The notes beneath the pieces are model-generated. The model saw only the letters and a program-made list of their open reading frames with translations, ran no database searches and was not told the DNA's origin. Shown here one piece after another: positions 15,187 through 23,511 of a DNA stretch of 48,874 nt. Source of the stretch: Glycomyces paridis. Lineage in GTDB: Bacteria > Actinomycetota > Actinomycetes > Mycobacteriales > Micromonosporaceae. Where the stretch lies: positions 360,501-409,374 of the forward strand of contig NZ_STGX01000003.1 of the NCBI RefSeq assembly GCF_004912155.1, read 5' to 3'. Position numbers and translations under genes: made by a program. Each line of letters opens with the position of its first letter. The stretch's first letter is position 1.

Positions 15187-16257
15187 ATGTCGAAAGGCTC
15201 ACCGGTCGGATCGCAGCGCGTCGTCAGTCCCGCCGGGACGCTGCCACAAGCAGCCGACCGACTGGACCCGAACCCCGAGATCGCCGACGACGAAGTGCGC
15301 GTCGGCGTCGAGCGACTCAACCTCGACGCCGCCTCCTTCAGGCAGCTGAGCACCGCCCACGGCGGCGACGGCGCCGCCGTCCGCGCCGCCGTCCTCGACA
15401 TCGTCGAGCGCCGCGGCAAGATGCACAACCCCGTCACCGGCTCCGGCGGGATGCTCATCGGCACCGTCGAGGCCGTCGGCCCCGACTCCCCGCTCGGCCT
15501 CGCCGTCGGCGACAAGATCGCCACCCTCGTCTCGCTCACCCTCACCCCCTTGACGATCACCGACGGCCTCGCCCGCTGGGACGGGCGCAGCGAACAGGTC
15601 CCCGCCGCCGGGCACGCCATCCTCTTCGGACGGTCCATCGCCGCGGTCCTCCCCTCAGACCTCCCCGAGCACCTCGCGCTCGCCGTCCTCGACGTGTGCG
15701 GCGCGCCCGCCCTCGTCCGCCGCGTCCTCCACCGCCGCGGCCCCGGCGCCACCGTCGCCGTCATCGGCGCCGCCGGCAAGTCCGGCTCCCTCTCCCTCGC
15801 CGCCGCCCGCGACACCGGCGCGAAGGCCACCCTCGGCCTCGTCCGCGACGAGATCGAGGCCGCCCAGCTGCGCCGCCTCGGCCACGCCGACCACATCGTC
15901 GTCGCCGACGCCACCGACCCGCTCGCCGTCGCCCGCAAGGTCGACGCCGCCCTCGACGGCCGCGGCGCCGACGTCACCGTCGTCTGCGTCGACGCCCCCG
16001 GCTGCGAGCACGGCGCCATCCTCGCCACCGCCGACGGCGGCACCATCGTCTTCTTCTCCATGGCGACCTCCTTCCCGGCCGCCGCCCTCGGCGCCGAAGG
16101 CCTCGCCGCCGACGTCGAGATGCTCATCGGCAACGGCTACGTCCCCGGCCACGCCGCCTACGCGCTCGCCCTCGTCCAAGGCGACCCGCGCCTCAAAGAG
16201 CTCTTCATCGGCCGCGTCGGCGCGCACGAACAGCCCGCCGAGACCGAGGAGCACTGA
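15187..16257 (+). CDS. kdd: L-erythro-3,5-diaminohexanoate dehydrogenase
   Basis: 356 aa. The N-terminal part follows the Kdd pattern (A-A-D-R-L-D, V-E-R-L-N-L-D-A-A-S-F, I-V-E-R-R-G-K-M-H-N-P-V-T-G-S-G-G), and a Rossmann nucleotide site V-I-G-A-A-G-K-S-G lies near residues 195-205. It oxidatively deaminates 3,5-diaminohexanoate to 5-amino-3-oxohexanoate using NAD(P)+. ATG with GGAAGGG about nine bases upstream. First gene of the rightward operon; one base separates its stop from the kamD start. Confidence 0.92.
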   Translation: MSKGSPVGSQRVVSPAGTLPQAADRLDPNPEIADDEVRVGVERLNLDAASFRQLSTAHGGDGAAVRAAVLDIVERRGKMHNPVTGSGGMLIGTVEAVGPDSPLGLAVGDKIATLVSLTLTPLTITDGLARWDGRSEQVPAAGHAILFGRSIAAVLPSDLPEHLALAVLDVCGAPALVRRVLHRRGPGATVAVIGAAGKSGSLSLAAARDTGAKATLGLVRDEIEAAQLRRLGHADHIVVADATDPLAVARKVDAALDGRGADVTVVCVDAPGCEHGAILATADGGTIVFFSMATSFPAAALGAEGLAADVEMLIGNGYVPGHAAYALALVQGDPRLKELFIGRVGAHEQPAETEEH

Positions 16258-16258
16258 C

Positions 16259-17842
16259 ATGAGCGCACCGCACCTCGCCCTCGACCCCGCACTGGTCTCC
16301 CGCGCCCGCGCCCTCGCCGCCCGCGCCGCACAACCCGTGGTCGACCTCGCCCGCAGCCACACCACGGTCTCCGTCGAACGCGCCACCCTGCGCCTCGCCG
16401 GACTCACCGGCGCCGACCCCGAAGGCATCCCCTGGGTCAACCGGCTCGCCGACGCCGTCGCCGAACAGGTCGGCATCGAGCACGGCATCGCCCTCCCCGT
16501 CTTCCACGCCCTCGCCGACCACCCCGACCTCACCCGCCTCGCCCACGCCGCCGCGGCGGGCGGCGCGAGCTTCACCCTCCCGACCGGCCCCGCCGCCGAC
16601 GCCGCGCGCGCGCGGGCGAGCGCCGCCGTCGCCACCGGCTTCGACCGCATCGACGCCTCCCGCGCCCGCCGCGACCAGCTCGTCGCCGAGATCGGCGACC
16701 CGCCCCAGCGCCCCTGGATCTACCTCATCGTCGCCACCGGCGACATCTACGAGGACATCCCGCAGGCCCAGGCCGCCGCCAAGGCCGGCGCCGACGTCAT
16801 CGCCGTCATCCGCTCCACCGGCCAGTCCCTCCTCGACTACGTCCCCGAAGGCGCCACCCGCGAAGGCTTCGCCGGGACGTACGCCACCGGCGAGAACTTC
16901 CGCCTCATGCGCGCCGCCCTGGACGAGACCTCCCGCGAGGTCGGCCGCTACATCCGCCTCACCAATTACGCCTCCGGGCTCTGCATGCCCGAGATCGCCG
17001 CGCTCGCCGGGATGCACCGGCTCGACATGATGCTCAACGACTCCATGTACGGCATCCTCTTCCGCGACATCAACCCGATCCGCACCTTCGTGGACCAGCG
17101 CTTCAGCCGCCAGGTCCACGCCCGCGCCGGGATCATCATCAACACCGGCGAGGACAACTACCTCACCACCGCCGACGCCGTCGAGGCCGCGCACACCGTC
17201 ACCGTCTCCCAGCTCCTCAACGAGCGCTTCGCCCACGAGGCCGGACTCCCCGACGCCCTCCTGGGCCTCGGCCACGCCTTCGAGATCAACCCCGAAGTGC
17301 CCGAGTCGTTCCGGCTCGAACTCGCCCACGCACTCCTCGCCCGCACCCTCTTCCCCGACGCGCCGCTCAAATGGATGCCGCCGACCAAGCACATGACCGG
17401 CGACGTCTTCCGCGGCAACCTCCTCGACGGGTTCTTCAACCTCGCCGGACTCATGACCGGGCAGTCGATCCTCCTGGTGGGCATGATGACCGAAGCGGTC
17501 GTCACCCCCTGGCTCTCCGACCGCGACATCGCCCTCCAGAACGTCAGGTACGTCCTGAGCGCCTGCGCCGGGCTCGCCGAGGACTTCCACCCGCCCACCG
17601 GCGGGTTCATCGCCAACCGCGCCAACCACGTCCTCGGCGAGGCCGTCGACCTCCTCGGCAGGATCGTGGACGACGGCCTGCTCAACGCCATCGCCGACGG
17701 CACCTTCGGCATCATGAAACGCCCCGCCGACGGGGGCCGCGGCCTCGACGGCGTCGCGAGACGCGCCGACGACTACTGGAACCCCGCCACCGAGATCCTC
17801 GACCTCGACACCCCGCGCATCGACGAGGAGGCCGCCCGATGA
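16259..17842 (+). CDS. kamD: Lysine 5,6-aminomutase alpha subunit
   Basis: 527 aa, usual family length. Recognised from the alpha-subunit core: W-V-N-R-L-A-D near the N-terminus, Y-L-I-V-A-T-G-D-I-Y-E-D-I-P-Q-A, N-Y-A-S-G-L-C-M-P-E-I and W-M-P-P-T-K-H-M-T-G-D-V-F. This subunit forms the TIM barrel that holds substrate, adenosylcobalamin and PLP; the beta subunit carries the cobalamin-binding Rossmann domain. With KamE it moves the terminal amino group of beta-lysine to carbon 5, giving 3,5-diaminohexanoate. Its stop overlaps the kamE start by four bases (ATGA), so subunit synthesis is coupled. Confidence 0.93.
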   Translation: MSAPHLALDPALVSRARALAARAAQPVVDLARSHTTVSVERATLRLAGLTGADPEGIPWVNRLADAVAEQVGIEHGIALPVFHALADHPDLTRLAHAAAAGGASFTLPTGPAADAARARASAAVATGFDRIDASRARRDQLVAEIGDPPQRPWIYLIVATGDIYEDIPQAQAAAKAGADVIAVIRSTGQSLLDYVPEGATREGFAGTYATGENFRLMRAALDETSREVGRYIRLTNYASGLCMPEIAALAGMHRLDMMLNDSMYGILFRDINPIRTFVDQRFSRQVHARAGIIINTGEDNYLTTADAVEAAHTVTVSQLLNERFAHEAGLPDALLGLGHAFEINPEVPESFRLELAHALLARTLFPDAPLKWMPPTKHMTGDVFRGNLLDGFFNLAGLMTGQSILLVGMMTEAVVTPWLSDRDIALQNVRYVLSACAGLAEDFHPPTGGFIANRANHVLGEAVDLLGRIVDDGLLNAIADGTFGIMKRPADGGRGLDGVARRADDYWNPATEILDLDTPRIDEEAAR

Positions 17843-18582
17843 GCCGCATCGTCCGCCCCTACGGCGACACCACCGGCGACGGCATGGTGCAGATGTCCTT
17901 CACCCTGCCCGTCCCGCACGACAAGCGCGCCGAAGGCGCCGCCCTCCAGCTCGCCGCCAAGATGGGCCTCGACGGCGCCATGCTCGTGCACGCCAAGCCC
18001 ATCGGCGAGGACTACACGTTCTTCGTCGTCTACGGCGCCACCACGCACCTCGTCAACCTCGACGAGGTCAAGGTGGTCGAGCGCGACTACCCGCACTTCA
18101 GCCCCAAGGAAGTCAACGACGCCGTCCGAGAGAAGCTCGGCCGCAAGCTCACCGTCGTCGGCGCCTGCATCGGCACCGACGCGCACACCGTGGGCATCGA
18201 CGCCATCCTCAACATCAAGGGCGTCGCGGGGGAGAAGGGACTGGAGTACTACCGCGAACTGCGCGTGGTCAACCTCGGCGCCCAGGTCTCCGTCCCCGAC
18301 CTGGTGAACCGCGCCGTGGACGAGGGCGCCGACGCGGTCCTGGTCAGCCAGGTCGTCACCCAGAAGGACGCCCACCTGCACAACACCCGCGAGATGTCGG
18401 CCGCCTTCCGCGAGGCCCTGCCGCCGGGCAGGCGCCCGCTCCTGGTCGTCGGCGGCCCCCGCTTCGACGAGGGCGCCGCCGCCGAACTCGGCGTCGACCG
18501 GATCTTCACCCGGGGCACCATGCCCTCCGACGTCGCCTCCTACCTCGTCCACCGACTCGTCTTCAGCCGTGCAGATTCATGA
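17839..18582 (+). CDS. kamE: Lysine 5,6-aminomutase beta subunit
   Basis: 247 aa. The B12 base-off motif D-A-H-T-V-G (residues 114-119, in G-T-D-A-H-T-V-G-I-D-A-I) marks the cobalamin-binding Rossmann domain, with the S-Q-V-V-T and G-G-P-R loops further on. Lys127 in N-I-K-G is the likely PLP-binding lysine, judged from memory of the clostridial protein. It works as a complex with KamD and needs adenosylcobalamin and PLP. Translationally coupled to kamD; 34 bases precede kal. Confidence 0.93.
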   Translation: MSRIVRPYGDTTGDGMVQMSFTLPVPHDKRAEGAALQLAAKMGLDGAMLVHAKPIGEDYTFFVVYGATTHLVNLDEVKVVERDYPHFSPKEVNDAVREKLGRKLTVVGACIGTDAHTVGIDAILNIKGVAGEKGLEYYRELRVVNLGAQVSVPDLVNRAVDEGADAVLVSQVVTQKDAHLHNTREMSAAFREALPPGRRPLLVVGGPRFDEGAAAELGVDRIFTRGTMPSDVASYLVHRLVFSRADS

Positions 18583-18616
18583 CCCGCAAGCTTCGCCAAG
18601 AGGGGGAACCCGCAGC

Positions 18617-18997
18617 ATGACCGACCACACCGGCACCACCGTGACCCACCGCCGCTACATCCCCTACTCGCACGCGCACTACGGCGGGAACCTCGTGGAC
18701 GGCGCGTACGGGCTCGGCATGTTCGGCGACGTCGCCACCGAGCTGTGCATCCTCACCGACGGCGACGAAGGCCTCTTCGCCTCCTACTCCGACGTCCAGT
18801 TCAAAACCCCCGTGCGCGCCGGGGACGTGGTCGAGGCGACCGCCGTCGTCGTGCGCACCGGCACCCGCAGCCGCACCGTCGAGTTCACCCTCACCGTCGT
18901 CGCCCGCGCCGACCCCGAACGCGGCGACTCGGCGGCGCAGATCCTCGCCGAACCCCTCACCGCCACCACCGCCACTGGCACCGTGGTGGTTCCTTGA
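18617..18997 (+). CDS. kal: 3-aminobutyryl-CoA ammonia-lyase
   Basis: 126 aa hotdog-fold protein, the family's usual length. R-R-Y-I-P-Y-S-H-A-H-Y-G-G-N-L-V-D-G-A and G-D-V-A-T-E-L are typical of Kal. It removes ammonia from 3-aminobutyryl-CoA, made by Kce, giving crotonyl-CoA. The frame is open from 18569, but the ATG at 18617 matches the family N-terminus and has a purine-rich AGAGGGGG upstream. Its TGA overlaps the TTG start of the following gene by four bases. Confidence 0.9.
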   Translation: MTDHTGTTVTHRRYIPYSHAHYGGNLVDGAYGLGMFGDVATELCILTDGDEGLFASYSDVQFKTPVRAGDVVEATAVVVRTGTRSRTVEFTLTVVARADPERGDSAAQILAEPLTATTATGTVVVP

Positions 18998-20349
18998 CCG
19001 CCGCGATCGTCTGCGCCGACGTCGGCTCCACCTACACCAAGGCCGCCGCCGTCGACGCCGACACCGGCGCGCTCCTCGGCACCGCCTCGTACCCGACCAC
19101 CCTCGCCACCGACGTCATGGACGGCCTGCGCATCGCGATCGATGCGGCGGTCCCCAAGGGCGCGAACGTGATCGACACCCTCGTCTGCTCCTCCGCGGGC
19201 GGCGGCCTGCGCCTCGCCGTCATCGGCAACGAACCCCTCGTCACCGCCCGCGCCGCCTACCGGGCCGGCCTCAGCGCCGGCGCCCGGGTCGTGGACGTGC
19301 GCGCCGGGAGCCTCACCGCGGGCGACTTCGCGGCCCTCGGCGCCTCCCGCCCCGACGTGGTCCTCCTGGCGGGAGGCACCGACGGCGGCGACGAGACCGC
19401 GCTCCGAGCCCACGCCGAAAGCCTCGCCGCCAGTGCCTCTGAACGACATGGCCTTCGCACTCCGGTCGTCTTGGCGGGCAACACGAACGCCGCCGCAGAG
19501 GTCACCGCGCTCCTCACCGCCGCGGGCATCCCCGTCACCGCCGTCGCCAACGTCCTCCCGCGCATCGGCACCCTCGACCCCCTCCCCGCCCGCACCGCAC
19601 TCCGCGACGTCTTCCTGCGCCACGTCATCGCCGGCAAGCACCTCTCCGCCAGCGCCGACTTCACCGCGATGGTCAAGGCCGCCACCCCGGACGCGGTGCT
19701 CACGGGCGTGGAACTGCTCGCCGAGCACACCGGCGACCTCCTCGTCATCGACGTCGGCGGCGCGACCACCGACGTCTACTCCGTGCTCACCCCCGACGCC
19801 GAGCTCCAGGGCCCGCGCGCCGAGGTCGCCGGAACCGCCTGGCGCTCAAGGACCGTTGAAGGAGACCTCGGGGTCCGCCACACCGCCGTCGGCATCGCCG
19901 AAGCCGCCGACGAGGAGGACCTGGCGACCGACCGGGACCTCTCCGACGCCGCGCGCAGGCGCGGCGCCGACCCCGCCTTCCGCGCCGACACCGACCGCGA
20001 ACGGGCCTTCGACCGGGAGCTGAGCGCGCTGGCCGCCCGGATCGCGGTGCGCCGCCACGCCCGCGGCGAGCGCATCGGCGGCCCGACCGAGCCGCTGCGC
20101 GGCGGCAAGGACCTGGCCGCGGTCGGCCTCGTCGTCGGCTCCGGCGGCGTGCTGCGCCGCGACCCCTCGGCGGCGGACCGGCTCCGCGAGGCCGTCGGCG
20201 CCGACACCTCCGGCGGCGTGCGCCCGCCGAAGGGCGCGCGCTTCGCCGTGGACGCCGACTACCGCCTGGCCCCCGCCGGGCTTCTGGCCGCGAACGGCCG
20301 ACGCGACCTCGCCGAGCGGCTCCTGCGCGGCGCGCCCGCGTTCTTCTGA
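18994..20349 (+). CDS. MutL-like ATPase, probable reactivator of lysine 5,6-aminomutase
   Basis: 451 aa of the glutamate-mutase MutL family (ASKHA ATPase fold). Phosphate loops A-D-V-G-S-T-Y-T-K at the N-terminus and V-I-D-V-G-G-A-T-T-D-V-Y-S-V near residue 260 are clear. Such proteins occur beside B12-dependent aminomutases and are thought to release damaged cobalamin. TTG start at 18994 overlapping the kal stop (TTGA); the open frame continues upstream inside kal but has no protein character there. It closes the rightward lysine operon. The second helper protein found in clostridial clusters is not here. Confidence 0.82.
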   Translation: MTAAIVCADVGSTYTKAAAVDADTGALLGTASYPTTLATDVMDGLRIAIDAAVPKGANVIDTLVCSSAGGGLRLAVIGNEPLVTARAAYRAGLSAGARVVDVRAGSLTAGDFAALGASRPDVVLLAGGTDGGDETALRAHAESLAASASERHGLRTPVVLAGNTNAAAEVTALLTAAGIPVTAVANVLPRIGTLDPLPARTALRDVFLRHVIAGKHLSASADFTAMVKAATPDAVLTGVELLAEHTGDLLVIDVGGATTDVYSVLTPDAELQGPRAEVAGTAWRSRTVEGDLGVRHTAVGIAEAADEEDLATDRDLSDAARRRGADPAFRADTDRERAFDRELSALAARIAVRRHARGERIGGPTEPLRGGKDLAAVGLVVGSGGVLRRDPSAADRLREAVGADTSGGVRPPKGARFAVDADYRLAPAGLLAANGRRDLAERLLRGAPAFF

Positions 20350-20365
20350 ACCCCGTGCAACCGGC

Positions 20366-20381
20366 CGCCGCAACAGCGGCG
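20366..20381 (+). terminator. Short GC hairpin after the lysine operon
   Basis: Six-bp stem CGCCGC/GCGGCG with a four-base loop, 16 bases after the stop of the MutL-like gene. Weak; it may only pause transcription. Confidence 0.3.
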
Positions 20382-20431
20382 TATATCCCAACGGACACCC
20401 CCAAACCGTTGCAAGCCAACGAAAGGCGACC

Positions 20432-21433
20432 ATGGAACGACGTGGTGTAATCAAACTCGGCGCAGGACTCACCGCCGGAGGCGCCGTCCTCGGCACCGGC
20501 TCGGCGGCGCACGGCGCGGCCGCCGGGGAGGAGGCCCGCAGCCTCGCCGCGAGCATCAAGCGGCTCTACGACGCCGAGCGCGCCAAGGCCGGCGGGACCT
20601 GGCAGGCCAAGGTCACGCTCCTCGACGGCGCCAACCCGCCCGTCGCGGCCGTCGACCACGACTCGACGAGCGTCCAGACCGCCGCGAGCATGAACAAGCT
20701 CGGCATCGCCCTCGGCGTCCTCGACAAGATCGACCGCGGCGAGCTCGCACTGGACGACCGGGTCACGCTCGACGCCGACATCATCCTCACCGGCTCGGGC
20801 TTCTACTTCCACCAGACCGCGTACGGCGACGAGATCACCGTTGCCAACGTCCTCGTCGCGATGCTGCTGACCTCCGACAACACCTCGGTGCGCCTGTGCG
20901 GCCTGGTCTGCCCGCCCGCCGAGATCAACGAGACCCTCGCCGCGAAGGGCTTCACCGACACCCGCGTCGAGCCCAACCCGGCCAACCCGAGCCGCATGTG
21001 GTTGGGCGACACCACGACCGCCGAGACCAACGACCTCCTCCACCGCCTCGCCCTCGGCGAGCTGCTCTCGGCCGGGAGCACCCGCTTCCTCCTCGGCGTC
21101 CTCAGCGGACTCTCGGGCTACCACGACGGCTTCCGCCGCAGCATGTCCTCGGCCGAGCGCTCCCGCATCGCCATGAAGTACGGCGCCGACGACGCCACCC
21201 GCAACGAGTCGGGCGTCGTCTTCAACACCGCGGGCGCGCCCGTCCTCGTCTACTCCTTCATGTCGCAGTTCGAGGACCACTGGGACGATTACGGGGCGAC
21301 ACACCCGGCGGTCCAGGCGCACGCGCGCATGGGCCGCAAGATCCTCGACCTCGTCGACGCCGCGTCGATAGCCGCCGACGCCGTCACCCTGGAATCCGAC
21401 GAAGAGGCGGGCGCCGCGGGCCTCGCGGGCTGA
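20432..21433 (+). CDS. Tat-exported class A beta-lactamase-like serine hydrolase
   Basis: 333 aa. The N-terminus M-E-R-R-G-V-I-K followed by a hydrophobic run and an A-H-G-A-A site looks like a twin-arginine signal. Ser86-M-N-Lys89 gives the S-x-x-K motif and S-D-N (148-150) the second motif of class A beta-lactamases. In place of K-T-G the best match is Lys249-Tyr-Gly. It acts outside the membrane. The changed third motif makes true beta-lactamase activity uncertain; a cell-wall peptidase or esterase role is possible. GAAAGG about seven bases before the ATG fixes the start. Single-gene unit ending at a strong hairpin. Confidence 0.78.
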   Translation: MERRGVIKLGAGLTAGGAVLGTGSAAHGAAAGEEARSLAASIKRLYDAERAKAGGTWQAKVTLLDGANPPVAAVDHDSTSVQTAASMNKLGIALGVLDKIDRGELALDDRVTLDADIILTGSGFYFHQTAYGDEITVANVLVAMLLTSDNTSVRLCGLVCPPAEINETLAAKGFTDTRVEPNPANPSRMWLGDTTTAETNDLLHRLALGELLSAGSTRFLLGVLSGLSGYHDGFRRSMSSAERSRIAMKYGADDATRNESGVVFNTAGAPVLVYSFMSQFEDHWDDYGATHPAVQAHARMGRKILDLVDAASIAADAVTLESDEEAGAAGLAG

Positions 21434-21440
21434 TCCTGCA

Positions 21441-21481
21441 ACCGTGTTCCCGGCGGCGCGACGCACCGCCGGGAACACGGT
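21441..21481 (+). terminator. Strong hairpin terminator
   Basis: 16-bp perfect stem (21441-21456 with 21466-21481) and a nine-base loop, beginning eight bases after the serine hydrolase stop. No U-tract. Confidence 0.85.
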
Positions 21482-21575
21482 GCGCCCTCGCCGCGGGCCC
21501 CCGGTGATCTCGGTCGCCTTTGGAAGCGGTGCTGTACGGTTCGGTGCGTATCCCACACATAAGGAGTGACCAACC

Positions 21576-22061
21576 GTGGACGTGGAGCGCACCGAGCTGC
21601 CCGGAATCGGCGTGCGATTCGAATTCGAGACCAAGCGCCATGTGCGCCTTGGCATCGTCGCCCATCGCGAAGGCCGTCGCGATTTCATCATCTACGACCC
21701 CGACGATCCCGATTCGATGCTCGACTGCATCGTGTTCTCGGCGGACGAGTCCGCCGCGATCGGCGAGCTCCTCGGCGGCGCCCGCATCGTCGAGAAGCTC
21801 AACCGGCTCCACCACGAGATCGACAACCTCGTCTCCCGCCAGCTGAGCGTGGACGCCACCAGCCCCTACGCCGAGCGCACCCTCGGCGACACCCGCGCCC
21901 GCACCCGCACCGGCGCGTCCATCGTCGCGATCGTGCGCACCGACGGAGTGGAGACCGGACCGGCCCCGTCCGCGAAGCTCCACGTCGGCGACCGTCTGGT
22001 CACCATCGGCACCCAGGAGGCGGTCGACGCCGTCGACGGCATTCTCAGAGGTATCGAATAG
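21576..22061 (+). CDS. khtT: K+/H+ antiporter regulatory subunit KhtT
   Basis: 161 aa. An N-terminal domain (residues 1-70) is followed by an RCK_C/TrkA-C domain (about 85-160; S-I-V-A-I-V-R and H-V-G-D-R-L-V-T-I-G-T are diagnostic). KhtT is a cytosolic gating subunit sensing a nucleotide second messenger or cations for the adjoining antiporter. GTG start with AAGGAG nine bases upstream. The TAG stop overlaps the GTG start of khtU by one base, so the pair is made together. Confidence 0.85.
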   Translation: MDVERTELPGIGVRFEFETKRHVRLGIVAHREGRRDFIIYDPDDPDSMLDCIVFSADESAAIGELLGGARIVEKLNRLHHEIDNLVSRQLSVDATSPYAERTLGDTRARTRTGASIVAIVRTDGVETGPAPSAKLHVGDRLVTIGTQEAVDAVDGILRGIE

Positions 22062-23251
22062 TGCACGAGACCGTCACACTCCTCCTCGAACTCGGCCTGC
22101 TCGTCGGCGGACTCGGGCTACTGGGGGCCTTCGCCGGCAGGGCCGGCATCTCCGCCATCCCGCTCTACCTCCTCGCCGGGCTCGCCTTCGGCGCCGGGGG
22201 CTTCTACGAACTCCACGCCATCACCGGATTCCTCGACGTCGGCGCCGAAATCGGCGTCGTCCTGCTGCTGTTCACGCTCGGCCTCGAATACACCCCGCGC
22301 GAACTGCTCGGAACGATGAAGACCTCGTGGCTCGGCGCCGTGGTCGACCTGGTCCTCAACGCCACCCCCGGCGTCGCCTGCGCGCTGCTGCTCGGCTGGG
22401 GGCCCGTCGCGGCCGTCGTGTTCGGCGGGGTCACGTACGTGTCCTCCTCGGGCATCATCGCGAAGGTCCTCTCCGACCTCGGCTGGCTCGGCAACCGCGA
22501 GACGCCCACGATCCTCGCGCTGCTCGTCGCCGAGGACCTCGTCATGGCCCTCTACCTGCCGATCCTGACCACGATCCTCGCGGGCCTCGCGTTCGCGCAG
22601 GCCGCGTGGGGCCTGGCGATCGCGCTCCTGGCGGTCGCCGGCGCCTTCGTGGTGGCCTCCAGGTGCGGGCACCTGCTCTCGCGCTTCCTGGCCTCGCCGA
22701 GCGACGAGATCCTGCTGCTCAAGGTCATGGGCATCGTCCTGGTCGTCGCGGGCCTCGCCGAGAAGGTGCACGTCTCGGCCGCGGTCGGCGCGTTCATCGT
22801 CGGCATGGCGCTCTCCGGGGAGGTCTCCCGGAAGGCCGAGCACACGCTCGAACCGCTGAAGAACCTGTTCGCGGCGATCTTCTTCGTCAACTTCGGGCTG
22901 GAGACCGATCCGACCGCGCTGCCGCCCGTGCTGCCGGTCGCGATCATGCTCGCGGTCTGCACGATCGCGACGAAGTTCGCCACCGGCTGGTGGGCCGCGG
23001 GACGCGGCGGCTCGATGTTCACCGGCAAGCTGCGCGCTGGCCTGGTGCTGCTGCCCAGAGGCGAGTTCTCCATCGTCATCGCCGGGCTCGGCGTCACCGC
23101 CGGCCTTGATCCGCAACTGGGCTCCGTCGCCGCGGCGTACGTGCTCATCCTCGCGGCCATCGGCCCCCTCGCACCGCGCCTGGCGGGACCGATCGTCGTC
23201 AAGCGCCGCCGCAAGGCGCGCGCGAAACGACTCGCCGACGCGGCGGTCTGA
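22061..23251 (+). CDS. khtU: CPA2-family K+/H+ antiporter subunit KhtU
   Basis: 396 aa with about 12 membrane segments. CPA2 antiporter motifs include F-L-D-V-G-A-E-I-G-V-V-L-L-L-F-T-L-G-L-E and V-A-E-D-L near the middle (the acidic ion-binding pair) and the late G-E-F-S-I-V-I segment. It lacks its own RCK domain, matching the separate KhtT subunit. It likely exports potassium in exchange for protons under alkaline or potassium stress. GTG start at 22061, in the TAGTG overlap with khtT. The rightmost stretch is strongly basic and cytosolic. Confidence 0.85.
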   Translation: MHETVTLLLELGLLVGGLGLLGAFAGRAGISAIPLYLLAGLAFGAGGFYELHAITGFLDVGAEIGVVLLLFTLGLEYTPRELLGTMKTSWLGAVVDLVLNATPGVACALLLGWGPVAAVVFGGVTYVSSSGIIAKVLSDLGWLGNRETPTILALLVAEDLVMALYLPILTTILAGLAFAQAAWGLAIALLAVAGAFVVASRCGHLLSRFLASPSDEILLLKVMGIVLVVAGLAEKVHVSAAVGAFIVGMALSGEVSRKAEHTLEPLKNLFAAIFFVNFGLETDPTALPPVLPVAIMLAVCTIATKFATGWWAAGRGGSMFTGKLRAGLVLLPRGEFSIVIAGLGVTAGLDPQLGSVAAAYVLILAAIGPLAPRLAGPIVVKRRRKARAKRLADAAV

Positions 23252-23254
23252 CCC

Positions 23255-23290
23255 GCGGAGCGGAGGCGGCCCCGGCCGCCTCCGCTCCGC
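23255..23290 (+). terminator. Strong hairpin terminator after khtTU
   Basis: Inverted arms of 17 bases (23255-23271 and 23274-23290), effectively a 16-bp stem with a four-base loop, just after the khtU stop. The 220 bases that follow, up to 23511, hold no gene that I can support. Confidence 0.85.
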
Positions 23291-23511
23291 CGACCTGAAC
23301 GAGTCCTCGCCTTCGCGCCCGCTTTCGGGTGACAAGGGCGCCCGCGGGGCCGATTCCTGTCGTACCCGCGCGAAACGATGGCGCTACCTTGCCCCTCTCG
23401 GGAGGGTGGGGGTTGGGGACGGCGGGCGGTGAGGGCCCGCGCGGGAGTGAAGGCTGCGACAGCGGCCACCGCACGGTGCGGACCGTTATCGCGGCTTGAT
23501 ACAACTCAGTA

